Positions 14,021 through 23,346 of a stretch of 64,000 nucleotides of DNA are shown here, piece after piece. The first letter of the stretch is position 1. Every line of letters starts with the position of its first letter. The stretch lies in the NCBI GenBank assembly GCA_016786845.1, contig JAEUVB010000023.1, forward strand, positions 1 through 64,000, given 5' to 3'. A model generated the notes under the pieces. It made no database searches, was not told where the DNA came from, and saw only the letters and a program-made list of their open reading frames with translations. Source of the DNA: Chitinophagaceae bacterium. Lineage in GTDB: Bacteria; Bacteroidota; Bacteroidia; Chitinophagales; Chitinophagaceae. A program made the translations under genes and the position numbers.

Positions 14021-15814
14021 ATGGAAAACAGAGTTCCTATAGATGATCTCTTCCGTGAGAAGCTCTCCCAGGGCAAAGAGCAATTGAACTTGGGTGCATG
14101 GGCCAACATGGAACGTATGCTGGATGGCAAAAATCCGTATGCGCAAGAAGATGATTCTGAAAAGCGCAAACGCAGATGGTTGCTGCCTTTTATCGGCATC
14201 CTGGTGTTAGTCAGTGGATTACTGACTGCAGGCTACCAGCTGATGAAACCGGATCACGAACCGGAAAAATCTGAGATGGCCCATTTGACTCCGGCATCGG
14301 CCCCGGCCTCAGGCTCAGAAAAAAACAATCCAGCAGTTGCTCCTGCCAGCAATTCCGAAAATCTTTCTACTTCTACTAACAACACAGAAGAACTTAAATC
14401 TTCACATTCTACTTCTTCTCATTCAACCACTTCCGGCAACCCATCAGCACATCCATTAAAATCATCCGGCAAAAAAGCCTATCAACAGGATCTCGCTAAA
14501 AGTGAAACCCCTCAGGCCGAATCATCAATAGATAACCGGACTGAATTGAATCCTTCGAATGCATCGATGGCGGTTGAGCCTAAACTTATTCAGGAAACCA
14601 AACTGTCTAAAAAAGAATTACGCAAGCTCGCCAAACTCAAAAAAGAAGCGGAAGCCAAGAAAGCTGCTGAGGCTTTGGCTATGAATCATGAGGCGGAAGA
14701 GATCACCAAATCTCAGAAGAAAAGAACGAGTCGGACCACTACAACCTTGAATGAAAAGGCGGCTTATAACCGTGATGGTAGTTTGAAAGACTTGAAATTT
14801 GACACATTAGGTAAAATTAATACAACGATTGAAACGGAAGAGCCTGTTGAGACCATTGTAGCTAATAGAACTCCCGTCGAGAATCCTCGTTTTGTTAAAC
14901 TGAGTGAAGAAGAGGAAAAAAATGCCCTTTATCAGGCAACTCTTCCATCGAAAACAGCAAAAGCTGAAACCATGGAGAAAAAAGTGGTATCCGAATCTGT
15001 AAAGACCCAGAAAGAAACCCATCACAGCAGTTTCTTCAAGGATATTAATGAATTTGCTAAATCCACTTACGAAAAAATCAATACAGCCAGTTTCAATTTG
15101 TTGAATATGCACTTGCCGATGTACCCGGGTCTGAGTGTTGGGGTCAATGCCGCATTGTTCAATAATAAAAACAATTTCGGCGGATTCCAACTTGGTGCAA
15201 CCAACTTAGTACCTGTCAGCAGGAACCTTAGCATATTGGGTGAACTGAAATTCTTCTATCGAAACAATAGTGGTTATACGGTTCGCGATGCTTCTACCCG
15301 GGTTATCAATCAAAGTATGGACAATGTGACTTTGGCTAACCAGAATCAAACGATTTACAGTTACCAAGTAGATTCATCTGCCCGGATTTACAACTTCAAG
15401 AACTTCTATTCTTTAGAATTACCGCTTATGCTTCAATGGCATATTCGATCCATCAGTGCCTATGGCGGCGTCAATTTGGCCTACAATTTCAAGTTGAAAG
15501 TGAATGAAATTAATCGCAAGGAAGTCGTCAATCATGCAGATATTGTAAATAATGGTACCCCTTACAACTATCCCGGTGAACGCTCTTATCTCTACGCCCG
15601 CGATGATTTTTCCAGCAGATTCGGTATCGGATACACCGTTGGTGCCTCTTATAGTTTTAACCCGAATATTTACCTTGATTTGCGTATGACCCAAAATGTT
15701 TGGGACAATACAAAAACCAATACTTCACGTGAAATCTCTAATGGCTTTTTTAAAGTGCCAACCATACAACTCTCATTGGGCTATCGATTCCGGAAATTTA
15801 ACCCGGACAACTAA
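14021..15814 (+). CDS. Membrane-anchored protein with C-terminal outer-membrane-barrel-like domain
   Basis: A 597-aa protein. Residues 1-52 look cytoplasmic, with a D-D-L-F-R-E-K-L...A-W-A-N-M-E-R-M-L pattern seen (from memory) in proteins next to Bacteroidota ECF sigma factors. One transmembrane helix covers about 53-72. A long low-complexity Ser/Thr/Lys/Ala region spans about 75-360. The last about 230 residues look like an eight-strand outer-membrane barrel ending Y-R-F-R-K-F. This would span both membranes and could pass a surface signal to the sigma factor 10 bp upstream; that role is inference. Cleavage into two parts is an alternative. Confidence 0.75.
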   Translation: MENRVPIDDLFREKLSQGKEQLNLGAWANMERMLDGKNPYAQEDDSEKRKRRWLLPFIGILVLVSGLLTAGYQLMKPDHEPEKSEMAHLTPASAPASGSEKNNPAVAPASNSENLSTSTNNTEELKSSHSTSSHSTTSGNPSAHPLKSSGKKAYQQDLAKSETPQAESSIDNRTELNPSNASMAVEPKLIQETKLSKKELRKLAKLKKEAEAKKAAEALAMNHEAEEITKSQKKRTSRTTTTLNEKAAYNRDGSLKDLKFDTLGKINTTIETEEPVETIVANRTPVENPRFVKLSEEEEKNALYQATLPSKTAKAETMEKKVVSESVKTQKETHHSSFFKDINEFAKSTYEKINTASFNLLNMHLPMYPGLSVGVNAALFNNKNNFGGFQLGATNLVPVSRNLSILGELKFFYRNNSGYTVRDASTRVINQSMDNVTLANQNQTIYSYQVDSSARIYNFKNFYSLELPLMLQWHIRSISAYGGVNLAYNFKLKVNEINRKEVVNHADIVNNGTPYNYPGERSYLYARDDFSSRFGIGYTVGASYSFNPNIYLDLRMTQNVWDNTKTNTSREISNGFFKVPTIQLSLGYRFRKFNPDN

Positions 15815-15844
15815 GTTTTTTCTTCAACTCCATATCCCCCAAAC

Positions 15845-15874
15845 AAAAAGCGACGATTTCTATCGTTGCTTTTT
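15845..15874 (+). terminator. Rho-independent terminator after the barrel protein
   Basis: A stem of about 13 bp (one G-T pair) with a TTCT loop near 15858-15861 ends in a T run. TATTTTTG at 15875-15882, a good -7 element for the next gene, follows directly. Confidence 0.8.
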
Positions 15875-15900
15875 TATTTTTGTACAAATCCATACCCCGC

Positions 15901-16998
15901 ATGATATCCATACAGCACATTATTGATGAACTAGAAATACTGGCCCCTGTGAGCTATCAGGAATCCTATGACAATTGTGGGCTTTTGGTTGGGAATCGTC
16001 AGAAAATAATCGAGAAAGCACTTATAACCTTGGATTGTACAGAGGCAGTTCTGGATGAAGCGATTCAATTAGGTTGTTCTCTGGTCATTTGTCACCACCC
16101 TATCCTGTTTAGCGGTATAAAGTCAATTACAGGCAAAAATTATATTGAACGGGTTATCCTGAAAGCCATCCAACAAGATATCGCCATTTATGCTGCCCAT
16201 ACCAATCTAGACAATATGCCGGTTGGTGTGAATGCGAAAATCGCCGAAAAGTTAGGGTTGAAGAATTGTCAAATTTTAGCTCCTCTGCGAGATGCATTGC
16301 GGCATTTGTACGTATACATCCCCATTGCCCATGCAGATCGGGTGAGGAAAGCACTTCATGACGCCGGTGCCGGACAGATCGGAAATTATGAATCTTGCAG
16401 TTTTAATATAGAAGGTACAGGAAAATTCAAACCTAAATCCGGGGCCAATCCCTTTATCGGTGAAATCGATGAATTACAATCAGAACCCGAGACAAAAGTA
16501 GAGGTTGTCTTTTCGGTAGATAAAGAGCGAGCCATTTTGAAAGCCTTATTTGACCATCATCCTTATGAAGAAGTGGCCTATGGCATAATACCCATTTCCA
16601 ATGCGAACAAGCATCTCGGAGCGGGTATGATCGGCGAACTACCGGAGCCAATGGAAGAAACAGCTTTTCTTAAATTCTTAAAAATTAGAATGTCAACGGA
16701 TTGCATTCGCCATACTGCTCTTTCAGAGCGGAAAATAAGCAAAGTGGCCTTATGCGGAGGGTCAGGCAGTTTCCTCCTTCAAAAAGCAAAGCAATCCGGA
16801 GCGGATGTCTTGGTAACCGCCGATTTTAAATACCATCAATTTTTTGACGCCGAAAATCACATTCTGATAGCGGATATTGGCCATTATGAAAGCGAACAAT
16901 TCACAGGGGAAATATTTTATGAGGTTCTCTCGAAAAAATTTCCTAATTTTGCGTTCCATTTAACATCGGTCAATACGAATCCGGTTCATTATTATTAA
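15901..16998 (+). CDS. Nif3-like dinuclear metal-centre protein
   Basis: A 365-aa protein of the Nif3/YqfO family, often called 'GTP cyclohydrolase 1 type 2 homolog', whose true reaction is unsettled. Metal-ligand motifs are visible: C-H-H-P near residues 64-67, A-H-T-N-L-D near 99-104, and C-terminal H-Y-E-S-E near 329-333. A YqfO-type insert (H-H-P-Y-E-E-V-A-Y) sits mid-chain. The ATG at 15901 is chosen because the family starts at M-I-S-I-Q-H; the upstream TTG is not needed. It lies 7 bp before the zinc-ribbon gene and is cotranscribed with it. Confidence 0.93.
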   Translation: MISIQHIIDELEILAPVSYQESYDNCGLLVGNRQKIIEKALITLDCTEAVLDEAIQLGCSLVICHHPILFSGIKSITGKNYIERVILKAIQQDIAIYAAHTNLDNMPVGVNAKIAEKLGLKNCQILAPLRDALRHLYVYIPIAHADRVRKALHDAGAGQIGNYESCSFNIEGTGKFKPKSGANPFIGEIDELQSEPETKVEVVFSVDKERAILKALFDHHPYEEVAYGIIPISNANKHLGAGMIGELPEPMEETAFLKFLKIRMSTDCIRHTALSERKISKVALCGGSGSFLLQKAKQSGADVLVTADFKYHQFFDAENHILIADIGHYESEQFTGEIFYEVLSKKFPNFAFHLTSVNTNPVHYY

Positions 16999-17005
16999 AA
17001 AAACT

Positions 17006-17758
17006 ATGGCTGCAGTAAAAGAATTTTCAGTACAGGAAAAACTGGTATCGATCTGTACCCTTCAAAAAATTGATTCCAAAATTGATGAGATCAATAAACT
17101 TCGTGGTGAATTGCCGATTGAAGTGAAGGATCTTGAGGATGAAATCGAAGGTTTTAATACCCGCATCTCCCATATTGATGGCGAGATTGCCGTGATTGAT
17201 GAAGACATCCAGAAAAAACTAACTCTTCAGGCCGAAGCGCGTGATTTGCTGAAAAAATATGAAAAACAGCAAAATAATGTCAAAAACAGCCGTGAATTTG
17301 AAGCGATCAATAAAGAAATGGAATTGCAGGAATTGGAAATCAAGGCCTGTGATAAAAAAATAAAGGACGCTAACGAGGAGAAGGTTGAACTGGATGAGCA
17401 AAAAGTTGCAACCCAGGCCATCATTGCCGAGAAAGAAGAGATTCTGAAGATGAAACAGAAAGAATTGAAAAAGATTTCTGAAGAAACAGAAAAAGAAGAA
17501 AGTGATTTATTGAAAAAAAGAGAAGTAGCTGCCGGTGCAGTAGAATCCCGCTTATTGGCCTCCTATAATAAAATTCGCGGCAATTACCGCAATGGTTTAG
17601 CGGTAGTTCCGGTTGAACGTGATTCTTGTGGCGGTTGCTTTAATGTCATTCCTCCACAACGTCAATCCGATATTCGTCTCCGTAAAAAAATGATTGCATG
17701 CGAGCATTGCGGTCGTGTATTGATCGACAACGAATTGAGCGATTCAATTAATGTTTAA
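17006..17758 (+). CDS. Coiled-coil protein with C-terminal C4 zinc ribbon (DUF164/CT398-like)
   Basis: A 250-aa protein. A long charged coiled coil (about 15-190) is followed by a zinc ribbon with C-G-G-C near residue 210 and C-E-H-C-G near 234. This is the architecture of HP0958/CT398-type proteins, linked in other bacteria to RNA or sigma-54/flagellar functions, with no flagella expected here. Pairing with a Nif3 gene is common. It ends the operon before a terminator. The molecular function is uncertain. Confidence 0.88.
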   Translation: MAAVKEFSVQEKLVSICTLQKIDSKIDEINKLRGELPIEVKDLEDEIEGFNTRISHIDGEIAVIDEDIQKKLTLQAEARDLLKKYEKQQNNVKNSREFEAINKEMELQELEIKACDKKIKDANEEKVELDEQKVATQAIIAEKEEILKMKQKELKKISEETEKEESDLLKKREVAAGAVESRLLASYNKIRGNYRNGLAVVPVERDSCGGCFNVIPPQRQSDIRLRKKMIACEHCGRVLIDNELSDSINV

Positions 17759-17778
17759 AATCAAAACATATTCATTAC

Positions 17779-17804
17779 AAGCGCCTTTAGAAGGCGCTTT
17801 TTTT
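17779..17804 (+). terminator. Rho-independent terminator after the nif3 operon
   Basis: A 9-bp stem, AAGCGCCTT (17779-17787) with AAGGCGCTT (17791-17799), has a 3-nt loop and a T tail. Confidence 0.9.
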
Positions 17805-17837
17805 ATTTGGATTGATTACTTTTGATATCACCCTTAC

Positions 17838-19325
17838 ATGTTGAAATCTCTTGTCCATATCATTTTATGTCTAGTTGCGAATTTCCTGGTCATTCATTCG
17901 TTACGTGCACAGGATTTTCAGTTTACCCCAAATTGTCGCAATGCCTATCAATCTTTTATGGCCCTTCGCATCAATGACGGCAAAGCTGCACTGAACAAGG
18001 AAATCAGAGACAACAAATCCAATATTCTCCCTCTCGTACTTATTAATTATGAAGATTTTTTAAGTTTAACATTTAACGAGGATCCGGAAGAATATAAAAA
18101 AAGAAAGCCTCTTTTAGACAAGCGACTGAAAGCATTGGAATATGGCAATAAAAGCAGCCCCTATTACCTTTTCAGTAAAGGCTTATTGTATGTACAATGG
18201 AGTATTATACGGAGTAAATACGGTGATTATTGGGATGCTGCATGGGATTTTAGAAGAGGTTATATTCTGTTTAAAGACAACAGTAAGAAATTTCCAAATT
18301 TTCCGTACAACCAAATATTTTTAGGTACTCAGGAAGCCATTATCAGTACCATACCTTCCGGATACAAATGGCTGAGTAATATTCTCGGGTTAAAGGGTAA
18401 TATGAAGTCCGGAATGGGGATGTTGAAAAATTATTTAAATGGCACAGATCCAAACTTCCGGGAGGAAGCCTATCTGTATTATATCTACTTAAAAAATTAT
18501 TTGGAAAATGATATTCAAGGTGCTTTGAATTTGATCCAAAGTAACCGCCTGGATACCCGAAACAATTATTTGTATCTTTTCATGGCCGCCAACCTGGCCT
18601 TGAATAACAAAAATGCCAAGGTGACCGAGGAATTAATTTTAAAACGCAATAATGATCCCGGTTATATGAATTTCCCCATGCTGGATTACGAATTGGCAGA
18701 TGCTAAGATGAAACGATTAGATTATTCCGCCATTCAACTTTTTGAAAAATATCTGAAAGACTATAAGGGTAACTTTTATGTGAAAGATGCGTGTTTAAGT
18801 ATTGCGTATTGTTACTACTTGTTGGGCAATTTAAAAATGGCCAATGTTTATAAAGATAAAATTAAAAAAATTGGGAAACAGGACGCTGATGCAGACAAAC
18901 AAGCTCATCAATTTGCATTAAAAGGTAAATTCCCGGATAAAGATTTACTCAAAGCACGTCTGCTCAATGATGGTGGAAACAATAACGAAGCACTGAATAT
19001 ATTACTGGCCAAAAATTTAGACGCGCTGCAAAATGAGGATGAAAAGCTGGAATACTACTATCGCTTAGCCAGGGTATATGACGACCTGAATAAAGACGAT
19101 CAGGCGCTGAGCTATTATCAAATTACCATTGAGAAAGGCTTGGAATCCACGACCTATTTTGCCGCAAGATCCGCATTACAATCGGGCTATATTTACGAGA
19201 AAAAAAGAAACTCCCAAGAGGCTTTAAGGTGCTTCAATCAAGTACTGGAAATGGAGGATCACGAATTTAAAAATTCGCTTGATCAAAGAGCCAAGTCAGG
19301 GATTAACCGCATTCTCGGAAAATAA
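17838..19325 (+). CDS. Exported tetratricopeptide-repeat protein
   Basis: A 495-aa protein with a signal peptide (hydrophobic core, then S-L-R-A-Q near residue 25) and a helical body. Recognisable TPR-like units are densest in the last third (about 390-490: Y-Y-R-L-A-R-V-Y-D-D-L-N-K-D-D-Q-A-L-S-Y-Y, then E-A-L-R-C-F-N-Q-V-L-E-M). It is probably a periplasmic scaffold. The stop is 45 bp before recN on the same strand, so the two may share transcripts. The specific function is not recognised. Confidence 0.8.
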   Translation: MLKSLVHIILCLVANFLVIHSLRAQDFQFTPNCRNAYQSFMALRINDGKAALNKEIRDNKSNILPLVLINYEDFLSLTFNEDPEEYKKRKPLLDKRLKALEYGNKSSPYYLFSKGLLYVQWSIIRSKYGDYWDAAWDFRRGYILFKDNSKKFPNFPYNQIFLGTQEAIISTIPSGYKWLSNILGLKGNMKSGMGMLKNYLNGTDPNFREEAYLYYIYLKNYLENDIQGALNLIQSNRLDTRNNYLYLFMAANLALNNKNAKVTEELILKRNNDPGYMNFPMLDYELADAKMKRLDYSAIQLFEKYLKDYKGNFYVKDACLSIAYCYYLLGNLKMANVYKDKIKKIGKQDADADKQAHQFALKGKFPDKDLLKARLLNDGGNNNEALNILLAKNLDALQNEDEKLEYYYRLARVYDDLNKDDQALSYYQITIEKGLESTTYFAARSALQSGYIYEKKRNSQEALRCFNQVLEMEDHEFKNSLDQRAKSGINRILGK

Positions 19326-19370
19326 ATCCTGTTCCGTTTAAGACTACCATTTTCTATCTATCTTTGAACC

Positions 19371-21026
19371 GTGCTCAAACAATTGTACATTCGAAATTTC
19401 GCCATCATAGACGAACTCCGCCTAGAATTCAATTCCGGATTGACCGTTATCACCGGTGAAACCGGAGCCGGAAAGTCAATCTTGCTGGGCGCTTTATCGC
19501 TTATTCTTGGAGAAAGAGCAGACAGTAAATCTATCCAGGAAGGTAGCTCTAAATGTATCATTGAAGGCAGTTTTGACATTACTCAAAACGAAGAAGCTAT
19601 TCATTGGCTCCAAATCAATGACCTCTATGAAGGTTCCGAAGTGACCATTCGGAGAGAATTGCAATCCAATGGAAAGTCTCGCATTTTTGTGAATGATACA
19701 CCTTCAACTTTAACGAATATTCAGGAATTATCACGTTACCTCATCGATCTGCATCGACAATTCGATACCATAGAACTTCAAGACAATGCCTACCAATTGT
19801 CCATTGTCGATGAGACTGCCCGAAATCATGCGATACGATTAAAATATGTACAAACCTATCAGTCCTGGAAACAAATTCAAACGACCTTACATACGGTCAC
19901 TGATCAAAATAGAATCGCGCGGCAAGAACTCGATTATCATCAATTTGTGCTTTCTGAACTTCTTAACTTTCAATTACAGGAAAACGAATTAGAGAACATA
20001 GAATCAGAACTTGAAATCCTTCAGCAAACTGATAGTTTAAAAATAGCCTTACAGAGTGTATCTCAACATCTCCAAACGGATGAACAATCTGCCATAGATC
20101 GCCTTCGAAATGCCTTGCATCCATTACTATCCTATAGAGATAAAATAGAATCCATCCGTGAATTGTCTGAACGATTAGAAAGTAGCCTGATCGAAATCAA
20201 AGACATTGCTACCGAGATCGAACAGGTATACGAACGCACGACACATGATCCTGAAAAATTGATGCGCTTAAATGACCGCCTGAATGAAGGGAATCGTTTA
20301 TTGAAAAAACATGGGCTGCATCACACTCAAGATTTATTGAATTTGCAAAATGAGCTGCAAGAAAAAATAAACAACGCAGAACAAGCAGATGATCAGGAAA
20401 AAGAATTAAAACTGAAATTAGATCAGATTACTGAAGAATTAACAATTTTAGCCAATCAACTAACTGCATCCAGGGTGGATCAACTCAGCCATATTGAACA
20501 AAATGTCAACCAACTATTGGTTCAGGTGGGTATGCCTAATGCAATGATGAATATCCAGCATCAACAAGGCCCATTAACTTCCAATGGTCAGGATCAAATT
20601 CAATTCTTATTTGATGCAAACCGTTCAGGAAAATTCCAACCGATTTCCAAAGTGGCATCCGGGGGCGAATTGAGTCGTTTAATGCTGTGTATCAAATCAT
20701 TACTCGCCAGCAGTGCACATTTACCGGTATTGGTATTCGATGAAATTGATGCAGGCATTTCCGGCGAAACGGCCATGCAAGTGGGTATGCTATTAAAAAA
20801 GCTGGCCAAATCACATCAGATCATTACCATCACCCATTTACCACAAATTGCGGGCAAGGCCGATCATCATTATTATATTTATAAAACAGATGGCAACCAA
20901 GGGCCCATTCATACAAAAGTGAAATTACTCGGTGAGAATGATCGTATAGAAGCCCTTGCTGAAATGTTATCCGGAAAAAATTCGTCTGAATCCACTCTAA
21001 AGACCGCGAAGGAGCTTTTAAAATAG
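19371..21026 (+). CDS. recN: DNA repair protein RecN
   Basis: A 551-aa SMC-like ATPase of double-strand-break repair, full family length. Walker A is G-E-T-G-A-G-K-S at 29-36. The ABC signature S-G-G-E-L-S-R and Walker B L-V-F-D-E-I-D-A-G-I-S-G lie near 425-465, with a coiled-coil middle between. The start codon is GTG at 19371 (M-L-K-Q-L-Y-I-R-N-F), the universal RecN start position; no upstream in-frame ATG fits. Confidence 0.97.
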   Translation: MLKQLYIRNFAIIDELRLEFNSGLTVITGETGAGKSILLGALSLILGERADSKSIQEGSSKCIIEGSFDITQNEEAIHWLQINDLYEGSEVTIRRELQSNGKSRIFVNDTPSTLTNIQELSRYLIDLHRQFDTIELQDNAYQLSIVDETARNHAIRLKYVQTYQSWKQIQTTLHTVTDQNRIARQELDYHQFVLSELLNFQLQENELENIESELEILQQTDSLKIALQSVSQHLQTDEQSAIDRLRNALHPLLSYRDKIESIRELSERLESSLIEIKDIATEIEQVYERTTHDPEKLMRLNDRLNEGNRLLKKHGLHHTQDLLNLQNELQEKINNAEQADDQEKELKLKLDQITEELTILANQLTASRVDQLSHIEQNVNQLLVQVGMPNAMMNIQHQQGPLTSNGQDQIQFLFDANRSGKFQPISKVASGGELSRLMLCIKSLLASSAHLPVLVFDEIDAGISGETAMQVGMLLKKLAKSHQIITITHLPQIAGKADHHYYIYKTDGNQGPIHTKVKLLGENDRIEALAEMLSGKNSSESTLKTAKELLK

Positions 21027-21073
21027 CACATTACACCCTGACCGTTTCTCCTCTTTGAATCTAGTGCAGGCAT

Positions 21074-21937
21074 TTACTCATCTTCAAATCTCATCAACTC
21101 ATTCCGTGAAAAAGTATACTCCGGTGTTTCAAGGGTTTCGTTGATGTCACGGACCGCATACCAAGGTGATATGGAAGCATCGTTCAAATTGGCCAGTATG
21201 TGAATTTCCTGTGCAGGCATATAAGATTGAGCTAATAAAAAAACAATTTCATGCGTAACAGGATGTTGTGCTACATCCATCACCATGGCAGCATGCCCGG
21301 GTGCACCACCACGAATAAAAACATCTCCGGGTTGAATATGATTCAGTTCATTCACAGGCTTAAGTTCCTTCGACAAAGAGAGTGAACCTGCATAGGCAAA
21401 TACAATATCCAAATATTGACGAAAACTACTGTATGTGTCATTGGCTTTAGAGGATGGAATCCATTGGCAAGATGTCCCTTTAACAGCTATAGACTCCCCC
21501 CTTCTCCATCGTTTGTAATCCGCTTTAAAACCATTCGTGAAATTGAAATGAATGGCTTCATACTTTTTCTGATGATATAAGTACTCTGCTCTTATTCGCA
21601 TGACCGCATCAGCACATTGTTGAAGATCACGCTCGCCGGTGTCCATTTTCAATACGGCAACTTGCCCTTCCTGATAGGGTTTAATATGTCCATTAAATAA
21701 ATGAACCAAATGACCATGAGGATGCAATGTCAATGTTCTTAGAAAGGATGCAAATAATTTTTCATGGTATATTCGTTGAAATCCTTCCGGGGGCGGAATT
21801 CGATCAGATAATCTTGGCGCTGCAGAATTCATTTTTAATTCAGCATCAGTAGGAAGATGCACAGAGCCATTCCCCGGCATCCACTCGCAGGAAATTGTAG
21901 TTAATAGGATCATTAAAAAAACATGGGAGCTTTTCAT
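21074..21937 (-). CDS. DUF4846 family lipoprotein
   Basis: A 287-aa protein. The N-terminal lipoprotein signal ends L-T-T-I-S-C with the lipidated cysteine at residue 17. The body shows DUF4846 features: F-L-R-T-L-T-L-H-P-H-G then V-H-L-F-N-G, A-V-L-K-M-D-T-G-E-R-D-L-Q-Q-C-A-D-A-V-M-R, and H-F-N-F-T-N-G-F. H-A-A-M-V-M-D suggests a papain-like (NlpC/P60-type) catalytic histidine. It is probably an envelope enzyme, possibly acting on cell wall; the substrate is unknown. It is monocistronic and convergent with recN. Confidence 0.85.
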   Translation of the reverse strand: MKSSHVFLMILLTTISCEWMPGNGSVHLPTDAELKMNSAAPRLSDRIPPPEGFQRIYHEKLFASFLRTLTLHPHGHLVHLFNGHIKPYQEGQVAVLKMDTGERDLQQCADAVMRIRAEYLYHQKKYEAIHFNFTNGFKADYKRWRRGESIAVKGTSCQWIPSSKANDTYSSFRQYLDIVFAYAGSLSLSKELKPVNELNHIQPGDVFIRGGAPGHAAMVMDVAQHPVTHEIVFLLAQSYMPAQEIHILANLNDASISPWYAVRDINETLETPEYTFSRNELMRFEDE

Positions 21938-22035
21938 ATTAATGAAGATGTGTCCGATTCAAAATTCCACAGTCCATTTCCAAAAAAAATCGCGGATAAT
22001 TATGTTTTCTCTTTGAGGTTTTGTTATTTAGTACA

Positions 22036-23298
22036 ATGGCTGCCTTATCTCATCTGTCTAACACACTGATACCCTCAGAAATTATCAAACTCGGTAATGA
22101 GATCAATGAACGAATAGCGCAGGGGCATAAAATCTATAATTTCACAATAGGAGACTTTGACCCTTCCATATTCCCCATCCCTCAAGCCCTGGAGGATGAA
22201 ATTGTTCAGGCATATCGAAATAAAAAAACAAATTACCCACCGGCCAATGGCATTGCGGTTCTTCGCCATGCCGTTTCAGAGTTTATCTCCACTCATCAGG
22301 GATTACAATACGATCCGGCTGCTTTTCTGATTTCCGGCGGTGGCCGCCCATTAATTTATGCAGCGTATCGAGCCATTTGCGATGCCGGTGAGAAAATCAT
22401 TTACCCTGTACCTTCCTGGAATAATAATCACTATACGCATTTTGTTTCCGGAGCACATTGTTGCGTAGAGACCACACCGGATTCTAATTTTCTACCGACT
22501 GCAGAATCGCTCATTCCTCATTTCAAGGACGCATGTTTATTGGCCCTTTGCTCCCCGCTCAATCCTACCGGTACCGTATTTAGCAAGGAGCAACTTGAAA
22601 CCATATGTCGGGCAGTTTTAGACGAGAATCGCAAACGCACACCTGAACAAAAGCCGCTCTATATTCTCTACGATCAAATTTACTGGACACTGACTTATGG
22701 CGAATCCAGACATCATGATCCCGTCAGCTTATTTCCTGAGCTGAAAGATTATACCATCTATATTGATGGCATCAGCAAATCCTTCTGTGCCACCGGTGTT
22801 CGTGTGGGTTGGGCGTTTGGACCTATTCCGCTCATTGACAAAATGAAGGGAATACTTAGTCATATCGGAGCATGGAGTCCGATGGCTGAACAAGTAGCTA
22901 CCGCCAATTTTCTTAATCGGTCCGATGAGGTGGAATCAGCTTTGGTGCAGATACGCGAGAATATCCATTTAAGGTTACAAATGATCTATGAAGGTTTTAT
23001 CCAAATGGAAAAGGAAGGTTATCCGGTAGCCGCAATAGCACCCATGGCGGCCATGTACCTCACGATAAAATTTTCTATTAAAAACCGTACCCTCGCCAAC
23101 GGTGAAAAAATCAATTCAACGGCAGATATGAGTGCCTTTTTGCTCAACCATGCTTCATTGGCCATAGTTCCGTTCTCTGCTTTCGGTGCAGACAAAGAAA
23201 GTGAATGGTATCGACTAAGTGTTGGCACTTGTCACCTGGAAGATATTCCTGAAATGTTCAAAAAACTTCGATCCGCTTTAGATCTGTTGAAGACCTGA
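22036..23298 (+). CDS. PLP-dependent aminotransferase class I/II
   Basis: A 420-aa fold-type I aminotransferase similar to aspartate aminotransferases. Visible residues are the S-P-L-N-P-T-G-T loop, Y-D-Q-I-Y for the cofactor, the Schiff-base lysine in G-I-S-K-S-F, and R-V-G-W. The ATG at 22036 (M-A-A-L-S-H) is preferred over the TTG five codons upstream. The substrate cannot be fixed from sequence; an aspartate or aromatic amino donor is likely. It is divergent from the DUF4846 gene. Confidence 0.9.
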   Translation: MAALSHLSNTLIPSEIIKLGNEINERIAQGHKIYNFTIGDFDPSIFPIPQALEDEIVQAYRNKKTNYPPANGIAVLRHAVSEFISTHQGLQYDPAAFLISGGGRPLIYAAYRAICDAGEKIIYPVPSWNNNHYTHFVSGAHCCVETTPDSNFLPTAESLIPHFKDACLLALCSPLNPTGTVFSKEQLETICRAVLDENRKRTPEQKPLYILYDQIYWTLTYGESRHHDPVSLFPELKDYTIYIDGISKSFCATGVRVGWAFGPIPLIDKMKGILSHIGAWSPMAEQVATANFLNRSDEVESALVQIRENIHLRLQMIYEGFIQMEKEGYPVAAIAPMAAMYLTIKFSIKNRTLANGEKINSTADMSAFLLNHASLAIVPFSAFGADKESEWYRLSVGTCHLEDIPEMFKKLRSALDLLKT

Positions 23299-23346
23299 TC
23301 GATTCTTGTGTATAAATGCTCGAAACTGCACATTTCTGAATCGGGA

